Numbered from the stretch's first letter, positions 41,382 through 50,489 are shown. The stretch: 64,000 nucleotides of DNA from VRUE01 sp963819755 (GCA_963819755.1 CAWFXB010000001.1:682001-746000), one strand, 5' to 3'. A program made the numbers and translations. The notes: generated by a model not told the origin, from the letters alone.

Positions 41382-42371
41382 ATGATCCACCCGATCCCCC
41401 CAGGGACGCGCGACATCCTCCCCGACGAGATGCGGGAGCTGCGGCGCCTGCACCGGGCGATGATCGAGGTGTTCGAGAGCCGTGGCTACGGTGAGGTGGC
41501 GACGCCCGCGATCGAGTACGACGAGGTCTTGGCCCGCGGCGACGGTCGCACCGCTGCCTCCGCCTACCGCTTCTTCGACGAGCGCGGCGACCTGCTGGCG
41601 CTGCGCTCCGACATGACCGTGCCGATCGCGCGCCTGGTTGCGTCGCGCTACGCCGATGCCGAGTGGCCGCTGCGTCTCTGTTATTTGGCAAATGCTTTCC
41701 GCGCGGTGCGCCCTCAGCGCGGTCAGATGCGCGAGTTCGCCCAGGCGGGCGTCGAGCTGATCGGAGCGCCGGCCCCGGGCGGCACGGTGGAGGTGGTCGA
41801 GGTCTTGGAGGCGACCCTCGACGCGGCCGGCCTCGACCGAGCGGTGATCGGCCTCGGCGACGCCGATCTCTATCGCCAGTTGCTGACAGAGCTCGAGGTC
41901 GAAGGCGAGGCACGCGACGCGATTCTGGAGCGGCTGGCGATGCACGACCTGGTCGGCCTCGAGGTGGAGCTCGCGCAGGCCGGGCTCGCCAGCGAGCAGG
42001 TGGACACCTGCGTTGCCCTCTCGCAGCTGCGCGGCGGTCGCGAGGTTCTCGACCAGGCTCGCGCGATCGGCGGAGCAGCCGTCGAGCGGGCAACGGCACG
42101 GCTGGGGGAGACCTTCGGGGCGCTGGAAGAGCGCGGCGTAGCCGAGCGCGTCCGCGTCGATCTCGGCCTGCTGCGCGATCTCGGCTATTACAGCGGCGCG
42201 ATCCTCGAGGTCTACGACCCCGCCGTCGGCCACGTGCTGGGAGGTGGGGGGCGCTACGACGAGCTGCTCAAGCGCTTCGGCATCGACCTGCCCGCGGCAG
42301 GGTTCGCCCTTTACCTGGAGAGGGTCCACATCGCCCAGATGGAGGAGTCGCGGCGAGAGGGGCCCTCGTGA
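41382..42371 (+). CDS. hisZ: ATP phosphoribosyltransferase regulatory subunit
   Basis: Histidyl-tRNA-synthetase-like protein that pairs with short HisG to form active, histidine-regulated ATP phosphoribosyltransferase. HisRS-like motifs: PPGTRDILPDEMRELRRL, LLALRSDMTVPIARLVASRY (motif 2-like) and LGGGGRYDELLKRFG (motif 3-like). At 329 aa it lacks the anticodon-binding domain of true HisRS, which supports HisZ. It heads the his operon and overlaps hisG by four bases (GTGA). Confidence 0.9.
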   Translation: MIHPIPPGTRDILPDEMRELRRLHRAMIEVFESRGYGEVATPAIEYDEVLARGDGRTAASAYRFFDERGDLLALRSDMTVPIARLVASRYADAEWPLRLCYLANAFRAVRPQRGQMREFAQAGVELIGAPAPGGTVEVVEVLEATLDAAGLDRAVIGLGDADLYRQLLTELEVEGEARDAILERLAMHDLVGLEVELAQAGLASEQVDTCVALSQLRGGREVLDQARAIGGAAVERATARLGETFGALEERGVAERVRVDLGLLRDLGYYSGAILEVYDPAVGHVLGGGGRYDELLKRFGIDLPAAGFALYLERVHIAQMEESRREGPS

Positions 42372-43048
42372 GCGTCGAAGTCGCCGGAATGGCCGGCGCG
42401 AAGGCCGATGGGCCGCTGAAGCTCGCGGTGCCTCGCGGTGCGCTGCTCACGGGGACGCTCGCCGTCCTCGACGCCGCCGGAGTCGACACCGCCGCGGTGC
42501 GCGGCGAGTCGCGTTCGCTGATCTTCCCGGGCGAGGGGATCACGCTGGTGACGATGCGCCCCTCCGACGTGCCGACCTATGTCGAGGCCGGCGCCGCCGA
42601 CGTCGGCATCACCGGCAAGGACGTGCTGCTCGAGCAAGCGGACCGCCTGGTCTACGAGCTGCTCGACCTCGGCTACGGGCGCTGTCGCATGGTCCTCGCC
42701 GGGCGCAGGGGAGACGAAAGCCTCGGCGAGTCGCAGCGGCGGCTGGGGATGATGCGGATCGCGACCAAGTACCCGCGCATAGCCGAACGCTACTTCGAGT
42801 CGACCGGCCGTCAGGTCGAGACGATCGAGGTCAAGGGCTCGGTCGAGCTCGCGCCGCTGATCGGCCTGGGAGACGGGATCGTCGACCTGGTCGCCACCGG
42901 CCGCACGCTGGAAGAGAACGACCTCGAGGTGCGCGAGGAGATCGTCGAGTGTACGGCTCGCTTCGTGGCGAATCGGGTGGCGCACAAGCTGCGAGCGAAG
43001 GAGATCGACGATCTGACGGCGCGGCTGCGGGAGGCGACTGCGGGATGA
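42368..43048 (+). CDS. hisG: ATP phosphoribosyltransferase, short form
   Basis: Catalyses the first step of histidine synthesis, joining ATP and PRPP. Short form of 226 aa without the C-terminal regulatory domain, as expected with HisZ next to it. Motifs: LKLAVPRGALL near the N-terminus, RPSDVPTYVEAGAADVGITG, and the PRPP loop region DGIVDLVATGRTLEENDL. GTG 42368 overlaps the hisZ stop; the longer open frame upstream is a shadow of hisZ. Confidence 0.94.
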   Translation: MSVEVAGMAGAKADGPLKLAVPRGALLTGTLAVLDAAGVDTAAVRGESRSLIFPGEGITLVTMRPSDVPTYVEAGAADVGITGKDVLLEQADRLVYELLDLGYGRCRMVLAGRRGDESLGESQRRLGMMRIATKYPRIAERYFESTGRQVETIEVKGSVELAPLIGLGDGIVDLVATGRTLEENDLEVREEIVECTARFVANRVAHKLRAKEIDDLTARLREATAG

Positions 43049-44313
43049 ATGCCAAAGAATTCCCGTGGGGGGGAGCCACAGAAACCGCCGAGCAAATCCG
43101 CATCTGGACTGCTCTCAACATGCCGCGGGTGGACGTTGAGCCGATTGCGCGCGACGTCGAAGCCCGTCGCGATGCAGCGCTGCTGGAGATGACGGCGCGC
43201 TTCGACGCCACCGAGCACCGTCCGGAGCGCCTACGCGTCGATACCGCCGCCCTCGACTCGGCGCTCGCCGCGCTCGATCCCGCTCTGCGCGAATCGCTGG
43301 AGCTGGCGATTGCCAATGTCCGGACCGTCGCTGCCGCGCAGGTCATCGACGAGCCAGAGAAGGTACGGCTTCCGCAGGGCCAATCCGTCACACTGCGCGA
43401 CGCTCCGGTTGGCGCCGCGGGGATTTACGCCCCGGGCGGCCGGGCCGCGTATCCGTCGAGCGTTCTGATGGGCACCGTTCCAGCCCGAGTCGCAGGCGTA
43501 GGCCGGGTAGCACTCGCAACCCCGCCGGGACCCGACGGCAGCGTTCCTCCTTTGGTCCTTGCCACGGCCGCCCTCTGCGAGGTCGACGAGGTCTACGCCG
43601 TCGGCGGCGCGCAGGCAATCTTCGGCTTCGCCTACGGCACCGAGTCGATCGACCCCGTCGATGTCGTCGCTGGGCCTGGTAATGCCTGGGTGCGCGAGGC
43701 TAAGCGGGCGGTCAACGGCGTCGTCGGCATCGATTCCCTCGCCGGTCCCTCGGAGCTGATGCTCGTCGCCGGTCACGACACCGATCCCGAGTGGGCGGCA
43801 CTCGACCTTTGCGCACAGGCTGAGCACGGCGCCGAAGGCCCGCTTGTCGTTGCTTCGGTCGAGGCGCACGTCCTCAATGCGATTGCAGGGGCATCCGAGA
43901 GTGCTGCGGCCGAGCGGCCTAAGGTCGCGGACGCGCCCCTGGCGCTGGTTCAGGTGCCCGACCTGAGCGACGCCATCGACCTCGCCAACGCCTTCGCCCC
44001 CGAGCACCTTGAGCTACTCGAGGAGGACGCGGCGCTGCTCGCCGATCGGGTCACGACTGCGGGGTGTGTTTTCGTCGGCCGCCACAGCGCGACGGCCTTC
44101 GGCGATTACGTCGCCGGGTCCAACCACGTCTTGCCTACGGGGGGCTCCGGGCGCTTCTCAGGCCCGCTGGGCCCGGATGTCTTCCGCCGCAAGATCGCCA
44201 CCGTGGAGGTCCCCGCCGACGCCGCGGCGAAGCTAGCTCCACACGTGAAGAGGATCGCCGAGGCCGAGGGATTCCCGGTCCACGGCGAGTCGGCAATGAT
44301 TAGGACGCGATGA
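43045..44313 (+). CDS. hisD: Histidinol dehydrogenase
   Basis: Zn-dependent enzyme performing the last two NAD+ oxidations to histidine. Motifs: GAAGIYAPGGRAAYPSSVLM, VYAVGGAQAIFGFAYGT, DVVAGPGNAWVREAKRAV, the Zn ligands in DLCAQAEHGAEGP, the catalytic Glu-His in AFAPEHLELL, and the C-terminal His of GFPVHGESAM. The ATG at 43045 overlaps the hisG stop by four bases and gives 422 aa. Confidence 0.95.
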   Translation: MNAKEFPWGGATETAEQIRIWTALNMPRVDVEPIARDVEARRDAALLEMTARFDATEHRPERLRVDTAALDSALAALDPALRESLELAIANVRTVAAAQVIDEPEKVRLPQGQSVTLRDAPVGAAGIYAPGGRAAYPSSVLMGTVPARVAGVGRVALATPPGPDGSVPPLVLATAALCEVDEVYAVGGAQAIFGFAYGTESIDPVDVVAGPGNAWVREAKRAVNGVVGIDSLAGPSELMLVAGHDTDPEWAALDLCAQAEHGAEGPLVVASVEAHVLNAIAGASESAAAERPKVADAPLALVQVPDLSDAIDLANAFAPEHLELLEEDAALLADRVTTAGCVFVGRHSATAFGDYVAGSNHVLPTGGSGRFSGPLGPDVFRRKIATVEVPADAAAKLAPHVKRIAEAEGFPVHGESAMIRTR

Positions 44314-44900
44314 GCAGAACCGCGAACAGAGAACGCAGCACCGCCGAGACCAAGATCAAGCTTTCGCTCGATCTGGACGGAGGCGAGTCGAGCGCCGCGA
44401 CCGGCGTCGGCTTCCTCGACCACATGCTCGACCTGCTGGCGCGCCACGGCAAGCTGGGGTTGCGGGTCGAGGCGAGCGGGGACCTCGAGACCGGCGCGCA
44501 CCACACCGTCGAGGATGTCGGCATCGTCCTTGGCCAGGCTCTCGACGAGGCCCTCGGCGACCGCGCCGGGATCCGTCGCTACGGCTCGGCGCTGGTGCCG
44601 ATGGACGAGTCGCTTGCCGAGTGCGCGATCGACATCTCGGGCCGGCCGCTCTGCGTGTTCGATGCCGAGCTGCCCGCGACCTCGATCGCCGGCTTCGACA
44701 GCGAGCTGGCCGAGGAGTTCTTCCGCGCCGTCGCCAACGGCGCCAAGCTGACCCTGCACGTCTCGGTCCGCTATGGCACCAACGTCCACCACATGATCGA
44801 GGCCTGCTTCAAGGCATTCGCCCGCGCCCTGCGGGTCGCAGTCTCACTCGATCCCGAGGAGATCGGCGTGCCCTCGACCAAGGGGACCTTGAGCGAATGA
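44310..44900 (+). CDS. hisB: Imidazoleglycerol-phosphate dehydratase
   Basis: Mn-dependent dehydration of imidazoleglycerol phosphate. Monofunctional 196 aa form without the N-terminal phosphatase. The paired metal-binding motifs are visible: GFLDHMLDLLARHGKL with HHTVEDVGIVLG, and NVHHMIEACFKAFARAL. It directly follows hisD with a four-base overlap; hisC, which usually stands between them in Actinobacteria, is absent. Confidence 0.95.
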   Translation: MSRTANRERSTAETKIKLSLDLDGGESSAATGVGFLDHMLDLLARHGKLGLRVEASGDLETGAHHTVEDVGIVLGQALDEALGDRAGIRRYGSALVPMDESLAECAIDISGRPLCVFDAELPATSIAGFDSELAEEFFRAVANGAKLTLHVSVRYGTNVHHMIEACFKAFARALRVAVSLDPEEIGVPSTKGTLSE

Positions 44901-45529
44901 CGGCGCGAATCTGCATCTTGGACTACGGCATGGGCAACCTGCGCTCGGTCGAGAAGGCGCTCGAGCATGTTGGCGCGACGGCGACGATCAGCAGCGACGC
45001 TGAGACGGTCCGCAAGGCGGACGGTGTGATCCTGCCTGGCGTCGGCGCCTTTCCCAAAGCGATGCAGCATGTGCGGGAGCTCGGGCTCGACGAGCTGATC
45101 GCCGAGCGACGCGACAGCGGCGTGCCGATCCTCGGGATCTGCCTCGGCTTGCAGCTGCTCTTCGACTCGACCACCGAGCTGGGAGGGGCGAGTGGCATCG
45201 GCCTACTGTCGGGTGGAGTGGATGAGCTGCAGGCGGACGGGCTCAAGGTCCCGCACATCGGCTGGTCGCCGGTTCGTTGGGAGAAGGAGTCCCGCCTCGC
45301 CGAGGGGATCGAGAGCGAGACGCCCTTCTATTTCGTCCACTCCTTCGCCCCGAGCCCGGATCACGGCGATCTGCTCGGCAGCGCCGCCTACGGCACCCGC
45401 TTCGCCTGCGCCGCGGAGCGCGACAACGTCTTCGGCGTCCAGTTCCACCCCGAGAAGTCGAGCGCGGCCGGGCTGCGGCTGCTCTCCAACTTCGCCGGGA
45501 TCTGCGTACAGGCGCCCGCCCCGGCGTGA
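44897..45529 (+). CDS. hisH: Imidazole glycerol phosphate synthase, glutaminase subunit
   Basis: Class I glutamine amidotransferase that feeds ammonia to HisF. Catalytic Cys in LGICLGLQLLFDS and the His-Glu pair in FGVQFHPEKSS. It begins ICILDYGMGNLRSVEKALEH. The ATG at 44897 overlaps hisB by four bases and gives 210 aa. Followed by hisA with a four-base overlap; its partner hisF lies two genes on. Confidence 0.95.
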   Translation: MTARICILDYGMGNLRSVEKALEHVGATATISSDAETVRKADGVILPGVGAFPKAMQHVRELGLDELIAERRDSGVPILGICLGLQLLFDSTTELGGASGIGLLSGGVDELQADGLKVPHIGWSPVRWEKESRLAEGIESETPFYFVHSFAPSPDHGDLLGSAAYGTRFACAAERDNVFGVQFHPEKSSAAGLRLLSNFAGICVQAPAPA

Positions 45530-46251
45530 TCCTCTACCCGGCGATCGACATCCGCGGCGGCAAGGCGGTCCGCCTGCTGCAGGGCGACTACGAGCGCGAG
45601 ACGACCTACGACGCCGATCCGGTCGACGCGGCCAAGCGCTGGGCCGGCGAAGGCGCCGAGTTCCTGCACGTGGTCGACCTCGACGGGGCGAAGGCGGGCG
45701 AACCGCGCAACCTCGACGCAGTCGAGCGCATCGCCGCGACGGTCGACTGCCCGATCCAGGTGGGCGGGGGGCTACGAGACCCCCAATCGGTGCGCGCGAT
45801 CCTCGACGCCGGAGCCGACCGGGTAGTGATCGGCACCGCTGCACTGCGCGACCCAGAGTTCCTAGACGCAATGCTGGAAGCACACGGCCACCGGATCGTC
45901 GTCTCAGTCGACGCCCGCGCCGGCAAAGTAGCCCTGGAGGGCTGGACCAAAGCGGGGGAGGGGAACGTAGTCGACGCCATCGCAGCACTCAGCAAGCGCG
46001 GCGTCGCCCGCTTCCTCTGCACGGCAATCGAGGTCGACGGCACGATGAAGGGTCCGGCGATCGACCAACTCACCGAGATCGCAAACGCCACCAGCTCCAA
46101 AGTGATCGCCTCCGGCGGCGTCGGCGACCTATCCCACCTCGAATCCCTCGCAAGCTCGATGCCCGCCAACGTCGAGGGCGCCATTGTGGGCAGAGCGCTC
46201 TACGAGCAGCGCTTCAGCGTTGCCGAAGCCATCGAGGCGCTTCGGCGGTAG
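45526..46251 (+). CDS. hisA: ProFAR isomerase
   Basis: (beta-alpha)8-barrel enzyme for the Amadori rearrangement of ProFAR. Motifs: LYPAIDIRGGKAVRLLQGDY with the catalytic Asp, IQVGGGLRD, ADRVVIGTAAL, and IASGGVGDLSHL for phosphate binding. GTG 45526 overlaps hisH and gives 241 aa. In some Actinobacteria this protein (PriA) also does the TrpF reaction; whether that applies depends on trpF elsewhere in the genome and cannot be judged here. Confidence 0.93.
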   Translation: MILYPAIDIRGGKAVRLLQGDYERETTYDADPVDAAKRWAGEGAEFLHVVDLDGAKAGEPRNLDAVERIAATVDCPIQVGGGLRDPQSVRAILDAGADRVVIGTAALRDPEFLDAMLEAHGHRIVVSVDARAGKVALEGWTKAGEGNVVDAIAALSKRGVARFLCTAIEVDGTMKGPAIDQLTEIANATSSKVIASGGVGDLSHLESLASSMPANVEGAIVGRALYEQRFSVAEAIEALRR

Positions 46252-46352
46252 GGATTGGGGTGCCCCTCCCACGGAGGCTCCGGGACGGGCGTTTGAGCCC
46301 AGGCCCGCGATCAGCTGCGCAACGGTCTCCGGGGGAGGGGCACCCCAATCCC
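46251..46352. repeat. Family 1 hairpin element, copy 2 (inverted)
   Basis: Perfect 20-bp inverted repeat (46251-46270 with 46333-46352), extended to 28 bp with one mismatch and a G-U pair. The centre, read on the minus strand, has GTTGCGCAGCTGATCGCGGG as in copy 1. The outer arm (GGGATTG) differs from the other copies but is matched by its partner. It begins at the last base of the hisA stop and ends eight bases before the hisF -10. Confidence 0.85.
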
Positions 46353-46359
46353 TGACCTC

Positions 46360-46365
46360 TACGCT
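46360..46365 (+). promoter_or_regulatory. -10 element of hisF
   Basis: TACGCT (TANNNT) ends six bases before the hisF ATG. With the hairpin element upstream, hisF seems to be a separate leaderless transcript. Confidence 0.5.
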
Positions 46366-46371
46366 TCCACC

Positions 46372-47130
46372 ATGGTCCTCAAACGAGTAATCCCCTGCCT
46401 GGACGTAGACGCCGGCCGCGTCGTCAAGGGCACGAACTTCGTCGGCCTGCGCGACGCAGGCGACCCGGTCGAGCTCGCCGAGCGCTACGACGCCGAGGGA
46501 GCCGACGAGCTGGTCTTCCTCGACATCACCGCCTCGCACGAGAAGCGCGACACGATCGTCGAGCTGGCGCGGCGCACCGCCGACAACGTCTTCATCCCCT
46601 TCACGATCGGCGGCGGCATCCGCTCGGTCGGGGATGCCCAGGCCGTCCTCGACGCCGGCGCCGACAAGGTCTCGGTCAACTCCTCGGCGCTCGCCCGCCC
46701 TGAGCTGCTGACCGAGTTGGCCGACCACTTCGGCGCCCAGTGCGTCGTGATCGCGATCGACGCCAAGCGCGAGGGCGATAGCTGGGGCGTCTACGTCAAC
46801 GGCGGGCGCAAGAGGGTCGAGGGCCGCGACGCTGTCACTTGGGCCACCGAGGCGACCGAACGCGGAGCGGGGGAGGTGCTGCTGACGAGCATGGATCGCG
46901 ACGGCACCAACGACGGCTACGACATCGCGCTGACCCGCGCGGTTGCCGACGCCGTGACCGTGCCGGTGATCGCCTCTGGCGGTGCGGGCACGCTCGACCA
47001 CCTCAGCAAGGCGATTACCGACGGCCGCGCCGACGCCGTCCTCTGCGCCTCGATCTTCCACTACGGCGACTACCGGGTGCGCGATGCCAAGCAGCACCTG
47101 GCGGCAGCCGGCATTCCGGTGCGGGCCTAG
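46372..47130 (+). CDS. hisF: Imidazole glycerol phosphate synthase, cyclase subunit
   Basis: (beta-alpha)8-barrel partner of HisH that forms imidazoleglycerol phosphate and AICAR. Motifs: RVIPCLDVDAGRVVKGTNF with the catalytic Asp, FTIGGGIRSVGDAQAVLDAG, VSVNSSAL, and LLTSMDRDGTNDGYD with the second catalytic Asp. The 252 aa length is normal. It is split from hisZGDBHA by a hairpin element. Its stop and that of the convergent deacetylase share the palindrome CTAG. Confidence 0.95.
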   Translation: MVLKRVIPCLDVDAGRVVKGTNFVGLRDAGDPVELAERYDAEGADELVFLDITASHEKRDTIVELARRTADNVFIPFTIGGGIRSVGDAQAVLDAGADKVSVNSSALARPELLTELADHFGAQCVVIAIDAKREGDSWGVYVNGGRKRVEGRDAVTWATEATERGAGEVLLTSMDRDGTNDGYDIALTRAVADAVTVPVIASGGAGTLDHLSKAITDGRADAVLCASIFHYGDYRVRDAKQHLAAAGIPVRA

Positions 47131-48050
47131 CTTTCGCCGGAGCGCAGGTCGGAGACCATCCCCGCAAGACCCCCCGAGCCGAGGATCTCGTAGCGGTCCA
47201 GTTGGTACGGGCTGCCGCGCGTGGCGTAACCGGAGATCTCGGTCGTCGCGCCGGCATAGCCGGCAGCCTTGACCGCGGCGATCGTCGTTTCGTCGAACTG
47301 CCCGGCGGGATAACAGAAGTTCTTGACCGGGACGCCGTATTCACGCCGCAGAATCGCCCGCGAGCCCGCGACTTCTTCCTTCAACTGGGCCGCGTCGAGT
47401 TCGGTCAGGTCGAGGTGGTGGATCGTGTGGGCGGCCAGCTCCCAGCCTGCCGCGATCATCGCCTCGACGTTGCTCGGGTAGAGGTCGGAGCCCTCCGCCT
47501 TCAGGTTGAGCACGCCCGCCCAACCGTGCCGCCGCAGCTCCGGCAGCGCATAGGTGAACTGCGGCCGATAGCCATCGTCGAAGGAGATGACGACCGGCTT
47601 CGGCGGCAGAGTCGCGCCGTGGTACCAGGCTTCCTCGACCTGTTCGAGCGTCACCGCCTCATACCCGTGTTCGTCCAACCAGTTCATCTGCTTGTGGAAG
47701 TCGGGGCGGCTGACGTAGAGGTCGGGGTAGGCCTCGTCCGGCGGCGCTGCGCCGAGCACGTGGTACTCGAGGATGGGGACCGGGCCGGTGTACGGGCGCC
47801 AGCCGGGCTGAGGGCTGGCGTTGCGGATCTCGGCGGGGGCCGGGCGCACCACCTGCGACCGCGCGGTCGAGTTTTGGTTCGCTATCCGGTCCAAACCTCG
47901 ACCGCGCTCGTTGTTGCCACCGGAGGAAGAGACGAGGAACGCGACGGCGATCGCCACCACGGCAACGAACAGCGCTCCGCCGGCAAGCATCCGCCTGCGC
48001 CGGATCTGTCGCCGCCGCCTCTCCCGCCTCGCTTTGCGCTCGTCGACCAT
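47127..48050 (-). CDS. Membrane-anchored polysaccharide deacetylase
   Basis: 307 aa. A very basic N-terminus (RKARRERRRRQIRRRR) precedes one TM (about residues 22-41), then a linker and an extracytoplasmic NodB-type CE4 domain. Catalytic/metal motifs: VISFDDGYRPQF (Asp-Asp), AAHTIHHLDL (HxxxH-like, with His residues) and NFCYPAGQFDE. It probably deacetylates peptidoglycan or another cell-surface glycan. It starts 24-30 bp from the divergent CCA-type gene. Confidence 0.88.
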   Translation of the reverse strand: MVDERKARRERRRRQIRRRRMLAGGALFVAVVAIAVAFLVSSSGGNNERGRGLDRIANQNSTARSQVVRPAPAEIRNASPQPGWRPYTGPVPILEYHVLGAAPPDEAYPDLYVSRPDFHKQMNWLDEHGYEAVTLEQVEEAWYHGATLPPKPVVISFDDGYRPQFTYALPELRRHGWAGVLNLKAEGSDLYPSNVEAMIAAGWELAAHTIHHLDLTELDAAQLKEEVAGSRAILRREYGVPVKNFCYPAGQFDETTIAAVKAAGYAGATTEISGYATRGSPYQLDRYEILGSGGLAGMVSDLRSGES

Positions 48051-48080
48051 CCGAGAAGCCGATCATGGTAGGCATTGGGG

Positions 48081-49199
48081 GTGACCGTGAAGCCGATCGA
48101 CGATCTGGGTGAGGCACTGCACGGCGCCTATCCCGAGCTGGCAGCCGTACAGGAAGTGGCTGGAGGGAAACCCGTCTACCTGGTCGGCGGCGCCGTCCGC
48201 GACCTTCTCCTCGGCCGCGGGCGGGCCGACATCGACCTGGTGGTCGAGGGCAAGGCGACGGCGCTGGCCGCACGGCTCGGCGTCGAGGTGGTCGAGCACG
48301 AGCGCTTCGCCACCGCCAAGGTGCGCCTCGACGGCCACGAGGTCGACATCGCCACTGCCCGCGCCGAGTCCTATCCACACCCGGGCGCGTTGCCCGAGGT
48401 GGAGCCGACGGCGGGGATCGCCGCCGACCTTGCCCGCCGCGACTTCACGATCAACGCGATGGCGGTCCCCCTGCGTCGCGATCCCGAGCTGATCGACCCC
48501 CACCGGGGGCGTGAGGACCTCGAAGCCGGCCTGCTGCGCATCCTGCACGCCCGTTCCTTCGAGGACGACCCGACCCGGGCGCTGCGAGCCGCCCGCTACG
48601 CCGCCCGCTTCGGCTTCGAGCTGGAGCCCGACACGGCCGAGCTGCTCGGCCAAACGGACCTGAGCACGGTCTCGGTCGAGCGCCGCGACGCCGAGCTGCT
48701 GCGGCTGGCAGGGGAAGCTGAGGCGGTGCGCGGTTTCGCCCTGCTCGCCGATTGGGGCCTCCTGGAGTTGCACGAAAATGGGGCTGATCTCGCCGGCCGG
48801 GTCGCGGGATTGCTCTCGGCGCCTCCCTGGCGGGACGTTGCCCGCCGCGATCGAGCGGTCCTCGCCGCGGCGTTGGGCACCTGGGGGGAGGCCGAGCGGC
48901 TGGCTGCGGCAAGCCCGGAGCGACCATCGGAGGCGGTGCGACTCGCCCGGGGAGCGGATCCGGTCGCGCTGGTCCTTGCACGGGCGCTGGGTGCCCAATG
49001 GCTCGACCGCTATCAGGCCGAGTGGCGCGGAGTGGCGCTCGAGATCGACGGCGAGGAGCTGATCGCCGCCGGCGTCCCACAGGGACCGCAGATCGGCGAG
49101 GGCCTCGCCGAGGCGCTGCGGCGCAAGCTCGACGGCGAGCTCTCCGGGCGCGACGAGGAGCTTGCGGTTGCCCTGGAGACGGCGCGACAGTCCGGATGA
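48081..49199 (+). CDS. CCA-adding-type tRNA nucleotidyltransferase / poly(A) polymerase family
   Basis: Class II nucleotidyltransferase of about 372 aa. Motif A is YLVGGAVRDLLLGRGRADIDLVV (48177-48245), with the GG and DxD metal-binding residues. Motif B is RRDFTINAMAVPL. The RNA-binding region DDPTRALRAARYAARFGFEL also fits. It should add or repair CCA on tRNA 3' ends; family members with only CC- or A-adding, or poly(A) activity, cannot be excluded. GTG 48081 is chosen because TAGGCA lies six bases before it; TTG 48075 is the alternative. It overlaps pgeF by four bases. Confidence 0.85.
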   Translation: MTVKPIDDLGEALHGAYPELAAVQEVAGGKPVYLVGGAVRDLLLGRGRADIDLVVEGKATALAARLGVEVVEHERFATAKVRLDGHEVDIATARAESYPHPGALPEVEPTAGIAADLARRDFTINAMAVPLRRDPELIDPHRGREDLEAGLLRILHARSFEDDPTRALRAARYAARFGFELEPDTAELLGQTDLSTVSVERRDAELLRLAGEAEAVRGFALLADWGLLELHENGADLAGRVAGLLSAPPWRDVARRDRAVLAAALGTWGEAERLAAASPERPSEAVRLARGADPVALVLARALGAQWLDRYQAEWRGVALEIDGEELIAAGVPQGPQIGEGLAEALRRKLDGELSGRDEELAVALETARQSG

Positions 49200-49855
49200 A
49201 GTGGGCCGAAAAAGGCGACGTTCGCTGGCTGGAGGCCGGCCTGCCCGGCGCGAGAGCGATCTTCTCGACCCGCTCTGCCGGCTCGGTCAAGGAGGACCGC
49301 CTTCCACTTGCCGCCGCCCTGGACATCTCCCCCGACCGGATCGTCAGCGGACGGCAGGTGCATGGCGCCGAGCTGGCGTTTCACGACGCCCCGACCACCG
49401 ACGCGCCCGAGGTCGACGGGCAGGTGATCCTCGCCGCCGGCCCGATCGGCCTCGTCTACACCGCCGACTGCCTGCCGGTCGCGGTGGCCGGGCCGGTCGG
49501 CGTCGCGATGCTCCACTGTGGCTGGCGCGGCCTGGCCGCCGGCATCATTGCCCGCGGCGTCGAGTCGGTGAGCGCCACCCACGCCGCGATCGGACCGGGA
49601 ATTGGCGTCTGCTGCTACGAGGTCGGCAGCGACGTGCTCGACGCATTCGCCGGCCTGGGGGACGGAATCGCCACGGGCCGGATGCTCGACCTGCCCGAGG
49701 TGGCCCGACGCCAACTGCTGCGGGCGGGCATAGAGGACATCGAGTCCGCCGGCCTCTGCACCCGTTGCGAGCCGGACCTCTTCTTCTCCCACCGGCGCGA
49801 CGGTGGTCCCGGCCGTCAGGCCGGACTTGCCTGGATCGAGAACGGGGGAGAGTGA
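49196..49855 (+). CDS. pgeF: Purine nucleoside phosphorylase/peptidoglycan-editing factor, YlmD/PgeF (laccase-domain) family
   Basis: 219 aa protein of the former multicopper polyphenol oxidase family. Conserved residues: SGRQVHGAEL (His), TADCLPVAVAG (Cys) and LHCGWRGLAAGI (His), then AIGPGIGVCCYEV. Members act as purine nucleoside phosphorylases/deaminases, and the E. coli member prevents wrong amino acids in peptidoglycan precursors. ATG 49196 overlaps the previous stop by four bases. The pgeF-yggS-sepF order is that of the cell-division cluster normally found after ftsZ. Confidence 0.88.
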   Translation: MKWAEKGDVRWLEAGLPGARAIFSTRSAGSVKEDRLPLAAALDISPDRIVSGRQVHGAELAFHDAPTTDAPEVDGQVILAAGPIGLVYTADCLPVAVAGPVGVAMLHCGWRGLAAGIIARGVESVSATHAAIGPGIGVCCYEVGSDVLDAFAGLGDGIATGRMLDLPEVARRQLLRAGIEDIESAGLCTRCEPDLFFSHRRDGGPGRQAGLAWIENGGE

Positions 49856-49856
49856 A

Positions 49857-50489
49857 GTGCCCGGACTGATCCACGGCCTCGAGCCGGCCAAGATCGCCGC
49901 GAACCTCGAACGGGTGCGCGAGCGGACCGGCGACGGGGTAGAGATCCTCGCCGCGGTCAAGTACGTGCCGCTGGAGGAGATGGGCGCGCTCGCCGAGGCG
50001 GGGGTCGAGCTGGTCGGCGAGAACCGCCAGCAGGATCTCGAGGCAAAGCACGAGCGCTGGGGGGACGCGTTCGCCTGGGACTTCATCGGCAACCTGCAAA
50101 GCCGCAAGGTCAAGCGCCTGCTGCCGCTATGTCGCCTGATCCACTCGGTCGCCTCCGACTCGGCGCTGGAGCAACTCGGTCGCCACGGCGATCCGCAAAC
50201 CGAGGTCCTGGTCGAGGTCAACGTCGCCGGCGAGGAGGGCAAGAGCGGCGTAGTGGCCGGGGACCTGGCGGCCTTCATCGACAGCTGCCCCGTCCGGGTC
50301 TCGGGCCTGATGACGATGCCACCGTTCAGCACCAACCCGGAGGACTCACGCCCCCATTTCGCCAAGCTCGCGGAACTCGCCTCCGAGCACAGCCTGAGCA
50401 AGCTTTCAATGGGCACCTCCCAAGACTGGCCGGTGGCCGTAGAGGAGGGCGCAACCATCATTCGCCTGGGAACCGCGCTGTACATCTGA
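49857..50489 (+). CDS. PLP homeostasis protein (PROSC/YggS/YlmE family)
   Basis: 210 aa single-domain fold-type III PLP-binding protein. The PLP lysine is in ILAAVKYVPLEEM; FIGNLQSRKVKRLL and HSVASDSALEQL follow, and SMGTSQDWPVAVEEGATIIR near the C-terminus binds the phosphate. Family members keep PLP and amino-acid pools balanced rather than catalyse a known reaction. The usual tail motif is RxGxxxFG; here it reads RLGTALYI, as in many Actinobacteria. GTG 49857 is one base past the pgeF stop. Confidence 0.9.
   Translation: MPGLIHGLEPAKIAANLERVRERTGDGVEILAAVKYVPLEEMGALAEAGVELVGENRQQDLEAKHERWGDAFAWDFIGNLQSRKVKRLLPLCRLIHSVASDSALEQLGRHGDPQTEVLVEVNVAGEEGKSGVVAGDLAAFIDSCPVRVSGLMTMPPFSTNPEDSRPHFAKLAELASEHSLSKLSMGTSQDWPVAVEEGATIIRLGTALYI

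Noticed and set aside
40350..42329. 659-codon minus-strand frame
   Set aside because: Antisense to murA and hisZ; shadow frame without motifs.
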